From an uncultured Bacteroidales bacterium (GTDB lineage Bacteria; Bacteroidota; Bacteroidia; Bacteroidales; FEN-979), in the NCBI GenBank assembly GCA_903885595.1, contig CAISJJ010000034.1, forward strand, positions 1 to 51,173: a stretch of DNA of 51,173 nt, written 5' to 3'. Under the pieces are notes generated by a model. That model was not told the origin of the DNA and did no database searches. It saw only the letters and a program-made list of their open reading frames with translations. The position numbers and the translations under genes are program-made. Positions 1-8,357 of the stretch are shown here, piece after piece. Position 1 is the first letter of the stretch; the number at the start of each line of letters is the position of its first letter.

Positions 1-2889
1 CCGACAACGGCAGGCAATAAGACATCGGATGCAAGCGGAACCGGATCGTTTGTAAGCAATCTCACGGGACTAACCGCAGGAACAGCATATTATCTCAGGG
101 CGTACGCCACCAATTCCGTTGGAACAGCATATGGGAATCAGGAGACTTTTACCACGCTGGATTGTCCAATTCCATCATCCCCTGAGAGCGGAGTACATAT
201 TTCATCAACAACTCAAATTGTTTGGAACTGGAATTTAGTTCAGGGGGCCACAGGATATAAATTCAATTTGGTGAATGATTTCAGCACTGCGGAAGATATG
301 GGCACGGCGACAACCAAAACTGAAACAGGATTAACCTGCAATACTTTGTATACAAGGTATGTCTGGGCTTACAGTATTTGTGGGAATTCGGTTCCTGCTG
401 TCATGACCCATGCGACCTCATCCTGCCCTCAATGGACTTGTGGGACCAATCTGATCATAAACCATGTGGCAGGAGTTGTTGCCCCGGTAATCAAAACAGT
501 CACCTATGGCACGGTTACCAATATTCCCGGGGAACTGACAAAATGCTGGATAACAAGCAACCTGGGGTCAGATCACCAGGCATTTGCCGTGGATGATTCC
601 ACTGAGGCTTCGGCAGGCTGGTACTGGCAGTTTAATCGTGCGAGGGGTTACAAACATGATGGTACTACCCGAACACCTAACACAACCTGGTTAGACCCGA
701 TAAATGAAAATTCGGACTGGACGTTTTCAGCCGACCCTTGTGCCCTTGAGTTGGGTAGTGGATGGCATATTCCGACCCTTACAGAATGGACCAATGTTAT
801 TGTAAGCGGGAACTGGACCGATTGGAACGGCCCCTGGAACTCTGCTTTAAAGCTCCATGCTTCCGGTTACCTGAACTACACCGATGGTCTTCTTTACAGC
901 CGTGGCTTTTATGCCAGTTACTGGAGTGGTAACCAGACCACTTTTGATGGTGGCTGGAGTTTGGACCTGACCAGCGGGAGCTGCACACTTTACAATGGCT
1001 ATAAATCTTATGGTAATACGCTTCGTTGTCTTAGCAATACCAGCAGTTCACCTTCAATACCAATGGCAACTACCACGGCAGTTTCCGGCATCACCCAAAC
1101 CACAGCAACCAGTGGCGGGAATGTAACTTCCGACGGGGGTGCAACCGTAACAGCCCGGGGTGTTTGCTGGAGCACATCCTCCAATCCGACAACGGCAAAC
1201 AGTAAAACCTCAGATGGCGGCGGAACCGGATCGTTTGTAAGCAATCTCACGGGACTGACGGCGGGAACAACATATTATCTCAGGGCATATGCCACCAATT
1301 CAGTTGGAACAGCTTATGGGAATCAGATAACCTTTACAACGTCTTCCGCGGTTTTTTCCTGTGGGACCAGTCTTATCATTAATCATGTGGCAGGAGTTGT
1401 AGCGCCAGTGGCAAAAACAGTTACATATGGCATTGCGACGAATATTCCAGGAGAACCGTCAAAATGTTGGATTACCAGCAATCTTGGTTCAGATCACCAG
1501 GCATCTGCCGTGAATGATGCTAGTGAGGCATCAGCAGGTTGGTATTGGCAGTTCAACCGAAAGCAGGGTTACAAGCATGACGGTACTACCCGAACACCCA
1601 ACACAACCTGGATAAGCAACATCATCGAAAATTCAGATTGGACTTCCGTCAACGATCCGTGTGCTTATGAGTTAGGAAGTGTTTGGCGTATCCCGACCAA
1701 CACGGAATGGTTTAATGTGGATGAGGGAGGAAGCTGGACCAATTGGAACAGTGCCTGGAATTCGGCTTTAAAGCTTCATGCTGGAGGGATACTTAACAAG
1801 AGTGATGGCTCACTGATTGTTCTCGGCTTTTTCGGCATTTACAGTAGTAGTAATCAATACCTTGAAAATAATAATTTTTGCATGCAAATTGCCTATGATT
1901 ACAGCGAAACGGCAGTTCAATTTAAAGCATCCGGTCTTTCGATGCGATGCCTCAGGGATGCGGGTAGTTCCATTTCAACCCCAACGGTTACAACGGCTGA
2001 CCTTACCAGCATCACACAAACCACCGCAGTTAGCGGAGGAAATGTAATCTTTGATGGCGGGGCTGCAATTACCAGCAGGGGCGTATGCTGGAGCACGACA
2101 CCTAACCCAACAACGGAAAACAGCAAGACCACTGATGGGAGCGGAACAGGTACATTCATCAGCAACCTGACGGGACTAACGGCGAATACCACTTACTATA
2201 TTAGGGCTTATGCAATAAATTATGCTGGAACTGCTTACGGAAATGAGTTAAGCTTTACAACTTTATCTGCTTTGTCCTGTGCTTCTTCAATTACTGTCAA
2301 CCATTTGGCAGGAGCTGTAGCCCCGGTTAATAAAACGGTCACTTACGGCATTGTTGCAAATATTCCCGGGGAACCATCAAAATGCTGGATTACACGTAAC
2401 CTGGGAGCAGACCAACAGGCAACTTCGGTCAATGATGCCACTGAAGCATCAGCAGGCTGGTACTGGCAGTTCAACCGAAAGCAGGGTTACAAGCATGATG
2501 GTACTACCCGAACACCCAATACAACCTGGATAAGCAGCATCAGCGAAAATTCAGATTGGACTTCAGCTAACGATCCATGTGCGATTGAGTTTGCCGATGG
2601 CTGGCATATTCCCACCCACACAGAATGGACAAATGTGGATGCTGCCGGGAACTGGACTGACTGGACTGGCCCCTGGAACTCTGGATTGAAGCTCCATGCA
2701 GCCGGTTACCTTAATCCTCCTACTGGTTTTATGCGCGACCGTGGCTTGTATGGCGGAGTCTGGAGCAATACTCAGAACACAAATGAATGGGGTGGATATC
2801 TTTATTTTTCCACCGGAGAATGCTATCCTTGGCGCAACGTAAAAGCATACGGTTTCCCGGTGCGTTGTCTGAGGGAGGCCGGCAAATGA
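1..2889 (+). CDS. Repetitive surface protein with three Fibrobacter-type paralogous domains (5' end outside window)
   Basis: The frame is open from base 1, so the start lies upstream and the TTG at 268 is not a real start; 962 residues are visible. The protein alternates fibronectin-III-like modules (motifs GVCWST, NLTGLTAGTTYYLRAYA) with three copies of a roughly 190-residue domain at about residues 145-345, 455-650 and 758-962. Each copy carries CWIT.NLG, EASAGWYWQFNR, GYKHDGTTRTPNTTW, a W.IPT..EW motif and a final RCL. This matches the Fibrobacter succinogenes major paralogous domain family (TIGR02145), whose function is unknown. Tryptophan and paired cysteines suggest an extracellular fold, possibly carbohydrate-binding (inference). 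The protein ends at RCLREAGK with no T9SS sorting domain, so its anchoring or export signal is not visible here. Confidence 0.85.
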   Translation, partial: PTTAGNKTSDASGTGSFVSNLTGLTAGTAYYLRAYATNSVGTAYGNQETFTTLDCPIPSSPESGVHISSTTQIVWNWNLVQGATGYKFNLVNDFSTAEDMGTATTKTETGLTCNTLYTRYVWAYSICGNSVPAVMTHATSSCPQWTCGTNLIINHVAGVVAPVIKTVTYGTVTNIPGELTKCWITSNLGSDHQAFAVDDSTEASAGWYWQFNRARGYKHDGTTRTPNTTWLDPINENSDWTFSADPCALELGSGWHIPTLTEWTNVIVSGNWTDWNGPWNSALKLHASGYLNYTDGLLYSRGFYASYWSGNQTTFDGGWSLDLTSGSCTLYNGYKSYGNTLRCLSNTSSSPSIPMATTTAVSGITQTTATSGGNVTSDGGATVTARGVCWSTSSNPTTANSKTSDGGGTGSFVSNLTGLTAGTTYYLRAYATNSVGTAYGNQITFTTSSAVFSCGTSLIINHVAGVVAPVAKTVTYGIATNIPGEPSKCWITSNLGSDHQASAVNDASEASAGWYWQFNRKQGYKHDGTTRTPNTTWISNIIENSDWTSVNDPCAYELGSVWRIPTNTEWFNVDEGGSWTNWNSAWNSALKLHAGGILNKSDGSLIVLGFFGIYSSSNQYLENNNFCMQIAYDYSETAVQFKASGLSMRCLRDAGSSISTPTVTTADLTSITQTTAVSGGNVIFDGGAAITSRGVCWSTTPNPTTENSKTTDGSGTGTFISNLTGLTANTTYYIRAYAINYAGTAYGNELSFTTLSALSCASSITVNHLAGAVAPVNKTVTYGIVANIPGEPSKCWITRNLGADQQATSVNDATEASAGWYWQFNRKQGYKHDGTTRTPNTTWISSISENSDWTSANDPCAIEFADGWHIPTHTEWTNVDAAGNWTDWTGPWNSGLKLHAAGYLNPPTGFMRDRGLYGGVWSNTQNTNEWGGYLYFSTGECYPWRNVKAYGFPVRCLREAGK

Positions 2890-3155
2890 AGAACTTCACC
2901 GCAAGCAGGGAATGCGCTCGCGGGGATTCAACCTTAGCCCCTTCTGTAACACCTGCTAATTGATCCCCAAACTCTAACTACTGAGGATTTATCATGCTGT
3001 TCTTCCATCACACCGAATCACTTGGTATAAACAGGAGTAGCCCCGGTTGCCAAAATGGTTGATCATCCATTTGAATTTTAATGGTAAACTCCATGAGGCT
3101 GGTTATCATAATAGAAACAACGGAGGGGGGGTACGTAGCATTATGATATAAGTCC
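2890..3155. other. Intergenic region with a possible decayed surface-domain fragment
   Basis: This stretch lies between two convergent genes and holds no intact gene. Bases 3032-3061 read GVAPVAKMVD on the plus strand, close to the AGVVAPVAKTVTY segment of the paralogous domains in the preceding gene. That suggests a remnant of a lost repeat. I see no convincing terminator hairpin. Confidence 0.3.
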
Positions 3156-4544
3156 CTATTCCCCGATGACTTTTACCTTCATGTTTCCATCAAGCTGAAA
3201 GTAGGCTTTAACTGATTCGGGGGAGATCAGGATTTTATCCGGTTCAAGTTTGTTAACCTCTCCGCTGATCCGGAAATAACTCAGCGATTGGTTCCGGTGA
3301 AAATAGGAGCTTACTTCATTCCGCGCTTCCAGCAATTGGGCCCCAACAGGGAAAACAAGACTTGCAGACATTTTTTGTACCAACCCTGAGTGGAAAATCC
3401 AGGAACCTGTTTTAACAAGCACATTCTTTGTATTGATTGAAAAATCAAGGTTTTTCAGTTCGATTGTATTTGTTTCACTTTTAAAGACCGGCAATCCGGT
3501 TAGGTAAATGGTTCCTTTTACACTTCCTTCGACCTTCATGCTCACAATCAGGCTTTCACCCTGGCCATAGATATTGATATCGCTGACAATGATCTTGTGG
3601 TTTTTATAAGTATATATATATCCGATGAATTGTTTCCGGGCAAGTTCATTGATTTGGGTAAATGGAATATCGAGTGAAAAATTGATGCTGAACTGATCTG
3701 AAATGGAACTTGTAATTTTCAGGGGTGGCATGGTTGGATTGATATCATTAACGGGTTCGGAGCCATAATAGAGTTGAACCAATGCAGAGATACCAATAAT
3801 ATGCCGGAGAGAGTTTGAGGATCCCTTTATAGGAACTGAGCTGATCTCTAATGGGGTCAGTTTAAGCCAAAGTGAATATTCCTCAGATATCAGGATGGGA
3901 GACTGCATACCGGTCCAGGCGCCTGCCACAATTGGCTTGAGATTAAATGACGATCTGATCGATTTGTCAATTTCCCTTGTGATGGTTGACATGTTTGATT
4001 TCAGGACCAGGTCGCCGATTATGGGCAGCTTGATCTGAAGTAATCCGACCATAACCTGCGGATAGCTGATCCATTCGTATCCATCAGAAACTGTGATAGC
4101 ATTTACACTCCAGTCTTTGTTCAGGCTGACAGTGGTTTTGAATTTCAGAGCAATTTCGGCAGAAGCATCCTGGTCGCTGCTGAAGCTGTATCCCAGCAAA
4201 CCCGCGGTAATCCTTTTTCTGATCCAGATCTTCAATGGAACAAGGTAGGAAATCTGGTTCCTGTCGATCGCAATTGTGATACTGTCGCTCCTGGTTGCAC
4301 GCAACATCAGGTTGTCGTGATCGTTATTATCAAAACTGGTATCGGAGTATAACAAGCCGGGTATTTCGCGGTTAACTATTTTTTTTAATGTGCCCGCATC
4401 TGTTTCAAAAGGAATGCTGATATGGGAGTTGCGGGGGGCATAGGAGGTATAATTATAATTTTCGGCCGGCCTGTCTATTTTAATGACGTTACAAGCCCCG
4501 ATGATCAACACTATGAAAAAGTATAGAGGGAAGAATTTACTCAT
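3156..4544 (-). CDS. DUF4403 family lipoprotein
   Basis: A 462-residue protein in the length range of DUF4403 (PF14356), a family of unknown function in Bacteroidota and Proteobacteria. The N-terminus MSKFFPLYFFIVLIIGAC is a signal peptide with a lipobox-like Cys at residue 18, so it is probably a periplasm-facing lipoprotein. The body alternates beta strands and amphipathic segments, including the GAWTGMQSPILISEEYSLW region typical of the family. I chose the ATG at 4544 over the upstream in-frame ATG at 4631 because only the shorter form starts with the signal peptide and the longer one overlaps the YciI gene. It starts 13 bases after the YciI stop, so the two are probably cotranscribed. Confidence 0.75.
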   Translation of the reverse strand: MSKFFPLYFFIVLIIGACNVIKIDRPAENYNYTSYAPRNSHISIPFETDAGTLKKIVNREIPGLLYSDTSFDNNDHDNLMLRATRSDSITIAIDRNQISYLVPLKIWIRKRITAGLLGYSFSSDQDASAEIALKFKTTVSLNKDWSVNAITVSDGYEWISYPQVMVGLLQIKLPIIGDLVLKSNMSTITREIDKSIRSSFNLKPIVAGAWTGMQSPILISEEYSLWLKLTPLEISSVPIKGSSNSLRHIIGISALVQLYYGSEPVNDINPTMPPLKITSSISDQFSINFSLDIPFTQINELARKQFIGYIYTYKNHKIIVSDINIYGQGESLIVSMKVEGSVKGTIYLTGLPVFKSETNTIELKNLDFSINTKNVLVKTGSWIFHSGLVQKMSASLVFPVGAQLLEARNEVSSYFHRNQSLSYFRISGEVNKLEPDKILISPESVKAYFQLDGNMKVKVIGE

Positions 4545-4557
4545 TTCCTGCCAGATG

Positions 4558-4848
4558 CTATCTTTGCAAGAACTTCTCAAACCCTGGTGAAAAAGTTCTT
4601 GGCTCAAACTCGATAAAGGAATATTCAGCAATGTTATTGATCACATAGGGATCTTTTTTCATGATATCCATTGCTTCTGATTTGTTTGGTACATTCATGA
4701 GGATGAAACCTCCTGTGCGGGGGATCCGCGGGCCCGAACAGATGATGATCCCCCTTGAATAAAAGGGTTTCAAAAATGCACGGTGTGCTTCGAGAAATTT
4801 GTCAACTTCCGCCAATGGCTTCAGGTAAACAGAATGAATTGCGAACAT
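4558..4848 (-). CDS. YciI-like (YCII-domain) protein
   Basis: A 96-residue cytoplasmic protein with the YCII ferredoxin-like fold: MFAIHSVYLKPLAEVD at the start, a central helix (FLEAHRAFLKPFYSRG), and SGPRIPRTGGFILMNVPNKSEAMDIMKKDPYV. The GP..P..GG..L motif and the late KDP motif match YciI proteins, which are often dimeric and of unclear function. The start at 4848 is preferred over 4866 because a -7-like element (TAAATTTG, minus strand, 4871-4864) overlaps the upstream ATG. It is the first gene of a two-gene unit with the DUF4403 lipoprotein; no functional link between them is obvious. Confidence 0.8.
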   Translation of the reverse strand: MFAIHSVYLKPLAEVDKFLEAHRAFLKPFYSRGIIICSGPRIPRTGGFILMNVPNKSEAMDIMKKDPYVINNIAEYSFIEFEPRTFSPGFEKFLQR

Positions 4849-4863
4849 AATACAGTGTTTTTG

Positions 4864-4871
4864 CAAATTTA
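4864..4871 (-). promoter_or_regulatory. Candidate -7 element for the YciI/DUF4403 unit
   Basis: TAAATTTG on the minus strand fits the Bacteroidota -7 consensus TAnnTTTG and lies 15 bases upstream of the chosen YciI start. No clear TTG is present at the -33 position, so this is a moderate match. Confidence 0.4.
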
Positions 4872-5067
4872 CTGGATTTTTTGCTTAAACCTCCTTTAAC
4901 CTGTCAACGTGCTTTTACCCCGACATGGCGGTAGACAGAAATGAGCACACTGAGCGAAAAAATCCGTAATTTTGCAGAATAAATAACTGTTTTAATTACA
5001 TTGGTGCAAGCCATTGAAAATGAAATAGGTTTTCGACAAATCTAATTGTAAAAAACACCTATAACAA

Positions 5068-6774
5068 ATGAAACAATTTACATCCCGGATATTAACTTTT
5101 GGGGCAATTCTGATGATGTTCTCTGCGACCCTAACAGCTCAGAACAAACGCATGCCGGCAGTTGAGAAAACACGGATACATAATGAAATGCCCGATCAGC
5201 CATATCTTGCACCGCAGGATAATGGAAAAAACACCCCGGCACCCCGTTTGAAAAGTACCGGATTTTTCACCGCACAGGTTAATGTTGATGCTTCCGGGAA
5301 CAACATTGTGGGTGATGCGGCTAATGAACCTTCGATTGCTGTCGATCCGACCAATCCAAACAATATGGTCATCGGCTGGCGGCAATTCGATAATGTAGGC
5401 AGCAATTTCAGACAGGCAGGATATGGCTATTCGACAGATGGCGGAGAAACCTGGACCTTTCCCGGGGTTATAAATCCGGGTATATTCCGGTCTGATCCGG
5501 TACTGGATTTCGACACAGCCGGAAATTTTTATTATAACAGCCTGACATCGAACAATGGAAATTATTCATGCAAAGTTTATAAAAGTACGAATGGCGGGGC
5601 TACCTGGGATGCAGGGGTGAATGCCAAAGGCGGCGATAAACAATGGATGGCCATTGACCGTACCAATGGAGTTGGTAATGGAAATATCTACTCATCCTGG
5701 ACCTCCTATTACAGCTCATGCCAGCCTGGATTTTTCACCCGATCGGCCAATGATGGAGTTAGTTTTGAAAATTGTGTGGAGGTTGAAGGGAATCCTTACT
5801 GGGGAACGATGGCAGTTGGACCGGAGGGGGAATTGTATATAGGAGGCTCAGGGAGCTGGGATGGGATCGTCGTGGCAAAATCTTCCAATGTGCAGGTACC
5901 GGGATCAACCATTGGCTGGGATTTTTCAACGTATGTGGATATGGATGGATATATCGTCGGGCAGGATCCGATCAATCCAGTTGGCATTCTTGGCCAGGTA
6001 AGCATTGATGTAGACAATTCCGATGGACCGGGTCATGGGAATGTATACGTGTTGGCTTCGGTAGCCAGGAATTCGAACAACGATCCCGCTGATGTTATGT
6101 TTGCTAAAAGTACCGATGGCGGATTTACATTTTCTATCCCCCAGCGTCTGAATACAGATGTAAGTACTGCTAATTATCAGTGGTTTGGCACCATGTCGGT
6201 GGCTCCTAACGGGCGTATTGACGTAATCTGGCTTGATACACGCGGGAATATTCCAGGTTCATATTTATCGGCCCTCTATTATTGTTATTCCGACAACCAG
6301 GGGGAAACCTGGTCGATCAACAAAAAGCTCTCTGAGCAGTTCGATCCTACGGTTGGTTATCCGCAACAGGCAAAGATGGGCGATTATTACGATATGGTTT
6401 CGGATGAAGCCGGTGCGCATCTCGCATGGGCCAATACGCTGAATGATGAGCAGGATGTTTATTATACCCACATTATACCCACGATTGTCGGGGTAAATGA
6501 AAACCAGCAGAATCATGACCTTTCGCTGTCATGCTATCCCAATCCTTTCCGCGATCAAACGACCATCCATTATAAAACACCTGAGGCGTGTTCTGTGAAA
6601 GTTGTCATCTGTAACATTTATGGCGACGTGATCCGGACGCTGGTTGATAAAAACCAGCCTGCGGGTTCCTACTCTGTGAATTTCTCAGATGATCATCTTG
6701 CCGCAGGATATTATTTATGCCGGTTCTCAGCTGGGTCACAAACAGAAACTTCCCGGTTGATTAAGCTGAAATAA
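5068..6774 (+). CDS. Secreted Asp-box beta-propeller with T9SS type A sorting domain
   Basis: A 568-residue protein with a signal peptide (residues 1-25, ending LTAQ), then a sialidase-like BNR propeller of about 380 residues. At least five Asp-box motifs are visible: STDGGETW, STNGGATW, SANDGVSF, STDGGFTF and SDNQGETW. I do not see the arginine triad or FRIP motif needed to call it a true sialidase, so the substrate is unknown. The last 85 residues (CYPNPFRDQTTIHY to RLIKLK) form a T9SS type A C-terminal sorting domain, so it should cross the outer membrane and be released or anchored at the surface. A TAATTTTG at 4967-4974 could be its -7 element, about 93 bases upstream. The gene is flanked by divergent YciI and a convergent pseudogene, so it is probably monocistronic. 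Confidence 0.8.
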   Translation: MKQFTSRILTFGAILMMFSATLTAQNKRMPAVEKTRIHNEMPDQPYLAPQDNGKNTPAPRLKSTGFFTAQVNVDASGNNIVGDAANEPSIAVDPTNPNNMVIGWRQFDNVGSNFRQAGYGYSTDGGETWTFPGVINPGIFRSDPVLDFDTAGNFYYNSLTSNNGNYSCKVYKSTNGGATWDAGVNAKGGDKQWMAIDRTNGVGNGNIYSSWTSYYSSCQPGFFTRSANDGVSFENCVEVEGNPYWGTMAVGPEGELYIGGSGSWDGIVVAKSSNVQVPGSTIGWDFSTYVDMDGYIVGQDPINPVGILGQVSIDVDNSDGPGHGNVYVLASVARNSNNDPADVMFAKSTDGGFTFSIPQRLNTDVSTANYQWFGTMSVAPNGRIDVIWLDTRGNIPGSYLSALYYCYSDNQGETWSINKKLSEQFDPTVGYPQQAKMGDYYDMVSDEAGAHLAWANTLNDEQDVYYTHIIPTIVGVNENQQNHDLSLSCYPNPFRDQTTIHYKTPEACSVKVVICNIYGDVIRTLVDKNQPAGSYSVNFSDDHLAAGYYLCRFSAGSQTETSRLIKLK

Positions 6775-6820
6775 TAAATAAGGTCAGGATATCCTTCCAT
6801 CGTTAAATCAACCCTGATGC

Positions 6821-6839
6821 AAGAGGGGGAATTCCTCTT
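6821..6839. terminator. Possible hairpin between convergent genes
   Basis: AAGAGG (6821-6826) can pair with CCTCTT (6834-6839) between the propeller gene and the convergent beta-helix pseudogene. The stem is short and has no strong T tract, so a bidirectional terminator is only possible. The adjacent 6842-6870 segment resembles a dispersed C-rich element also seen near 20.17 kb. Confidence 0.25.
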
Positions 6840-6880
6840 CTTCTGCGGGAGAAAGGGTTAGGGGATGAGGTACTTTAACC

Positions 6881-8217
6881 TTAAGGACAGAATTTAACCA
6901 GAACAACATCCCCCATTACATCGAGATATTTGCCCGGGTCAATGGTCAGGGTTACCCCGGGGTCGATCCTCAGATCCTTACAGGACGCACCGGCACCGCG
7001 AATCGTCGGACTATTGACAGAAAAAGCCAGTCTCACATTTTCGAGAGCCGTAGGTATCAGACCCGTTGACCAGTTCGAGGGCTCATCCCAGAAAGGATCA
7101 GTTCCGCCAAGCCATGTCGTATAGATTTTCTGTGAAAATTCGTTGGCCCCGACATCGGGCGGATTATCCCTTGGCAACCCATCCTTGTCGGCTGTGATGC
7201 CGGGAACGCACACGCCCCTATCATCCAACTCTTCCGGCCCTGTACAGTGCAGGTTGGTTGCAGAAATAAATACAGGTTCAATGGAAACGGAGTTCAGATC
7301 CTGCCACATATAGAATGACCGCTGCCAGCCCGTTAAATCGAGGTTTGAGCTCCCGTACCCGTTCGATCCCAGCTGGTTCGGATTGAATGTGTACAGGTCA
7401 TTGTGGTTGCTCCCGAACAGGTAGGGGTTGCCGTCGCCAATGGCATAATTTACGCTGCCGATGGAAAGGGTGAAGTCTGGTAGAAACTGTTTCCCTCGAT
7501 GCTCCAGCCTCTGCCACATGATGATGGCAGGTTGATCCCATGAAAAAGCCAGTCATAAATTTTGCAATAGACGATGGTATTGCACATGTTATCCGGGTGA
7601 TTTACGGCGCTGATGGCAGTAAAAAGTTGCCCTGACGGGGTTTTGGTAATATCACATTGATTGATTACATTATTGCTGTTCCCGATGCCGGCCCCCGCCG
7701 GAATACCGAAAAAAACAGCGCCGGCATCCATTTGGCAATTGCTTTCAAAATGGACAAACGTGATCAGGTTATGATGGGCGTCATACTCAAAGCGGAGTGC
7801 TTTGCCGTTCACCGGCGCTTCTGCCCCATTGTTGACCATATACAGGTTTGATTCCCAGGTTGAACCGCCGATCTGCCCGTCGAGGGTCACATGCGATGCA
7901 CCGTTCAGGGCGATCATATCCCCGTTGATGTTGGCTGTGAGCGTCCAGTGCCCCGACGGAGGGCTGCCAGAGGGCTGAATTAGAACACTGGTGTAGGAAG
8001 CCGGGGCATAGCTGGCTTCCAGTGTAGCTGTATTGTCATCTGCTATATCCGAGATGATATACAGGGTGATATCCCCGGTGATGGAGCCCGTGTTGATGGC
8101 ATCGAAGGCCAGTTTCAGCGTTGGATAATCCCCGCCGGTTCCGACTGTTTTTGTGGTTTGGGCGTGGGTAAGTATAGTGAAAAGGAGGAGGGCGGAGAGG
8201 AGAAGATGGTTTTTCAT
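6881..8217 (-). pseudogene. Frameshifted secreted beta-helix protein (right-handed helix, choice-of-anchor-like end)
   Basis: Two overlapping minus-strand frames together encode one protein. The first (8217 to about 7460) has a signal peptide (MKNHLLLSALLLFTILTHAQ) and a pectate-lyase-like beta-helix start: GGDYPTLKLAFDAINTG, then HVTLDG and NNVINQCDI. The second continues with IGSVNYAIGDGNPYLFG and a PPDVGANEF motif typical after such helices, then a WLGGTDPFWDEPSNWS segment. The reading frame changes once near 7455-7470, within ACTTCACCCTTTCC; one inserted base would restore a single protein of about 445 residues. The product also ends abruptly at VKFCP without a T9SS sorting domain, so the 3' end may be lost too. 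A sequencing or assembly error in one base cannot be excluded. Confidence 0.7.
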
Positions 8218-8240
8218 GGTGGTGGGGGGGTAGTTACAGG

Positions 8241-8356
8241 GTTACAAGGTCACAGAGTCACAGAGTCACAGAGTCACAAAGTCGCAAGGTAACACGGTCA
8301 AAGCTTTACAGAATCAAAAACTCAAAAACTCTGTGACTTTGTGACTCTGTGACTTT
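8241..8356. repeat. Post-stop array of 8-base words with complementary arm
   Basis: From 8241 the plus strand reads in an unbroken 8-base register. It begins GTTACAAG, has three GTCACAGA words, then GTCACAAA and decaying variants, and after about 8329 switches to the complementary words CTCTGTGA and CTTTGTGA. The two arms share a perfect 20-base inverted repeat separated by about 55 bases, so RNA from either strand could fold into a long hairpin. The array begins one base beyond the stop codon of the 1625-residue fibre gene (8358-8360) and ends about 25 bases before the beta-helix pseudogene start. Confidence 0.85.
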
Positions 8357-8357
8357 A

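Noticed and set aside
5068..6774. True sialidase
   Set aside because: Asp-boxes are present but I could not find the catalytic Arg triad, FRIP motif and Tyr/Glu pair, so only a propeller fold is claimed.
8241..8356. CRISPR array or tRNA-like repeat
   Set aside because: Words are 7-8 bases without spacers of constant length, and no cas genes lie nearby.
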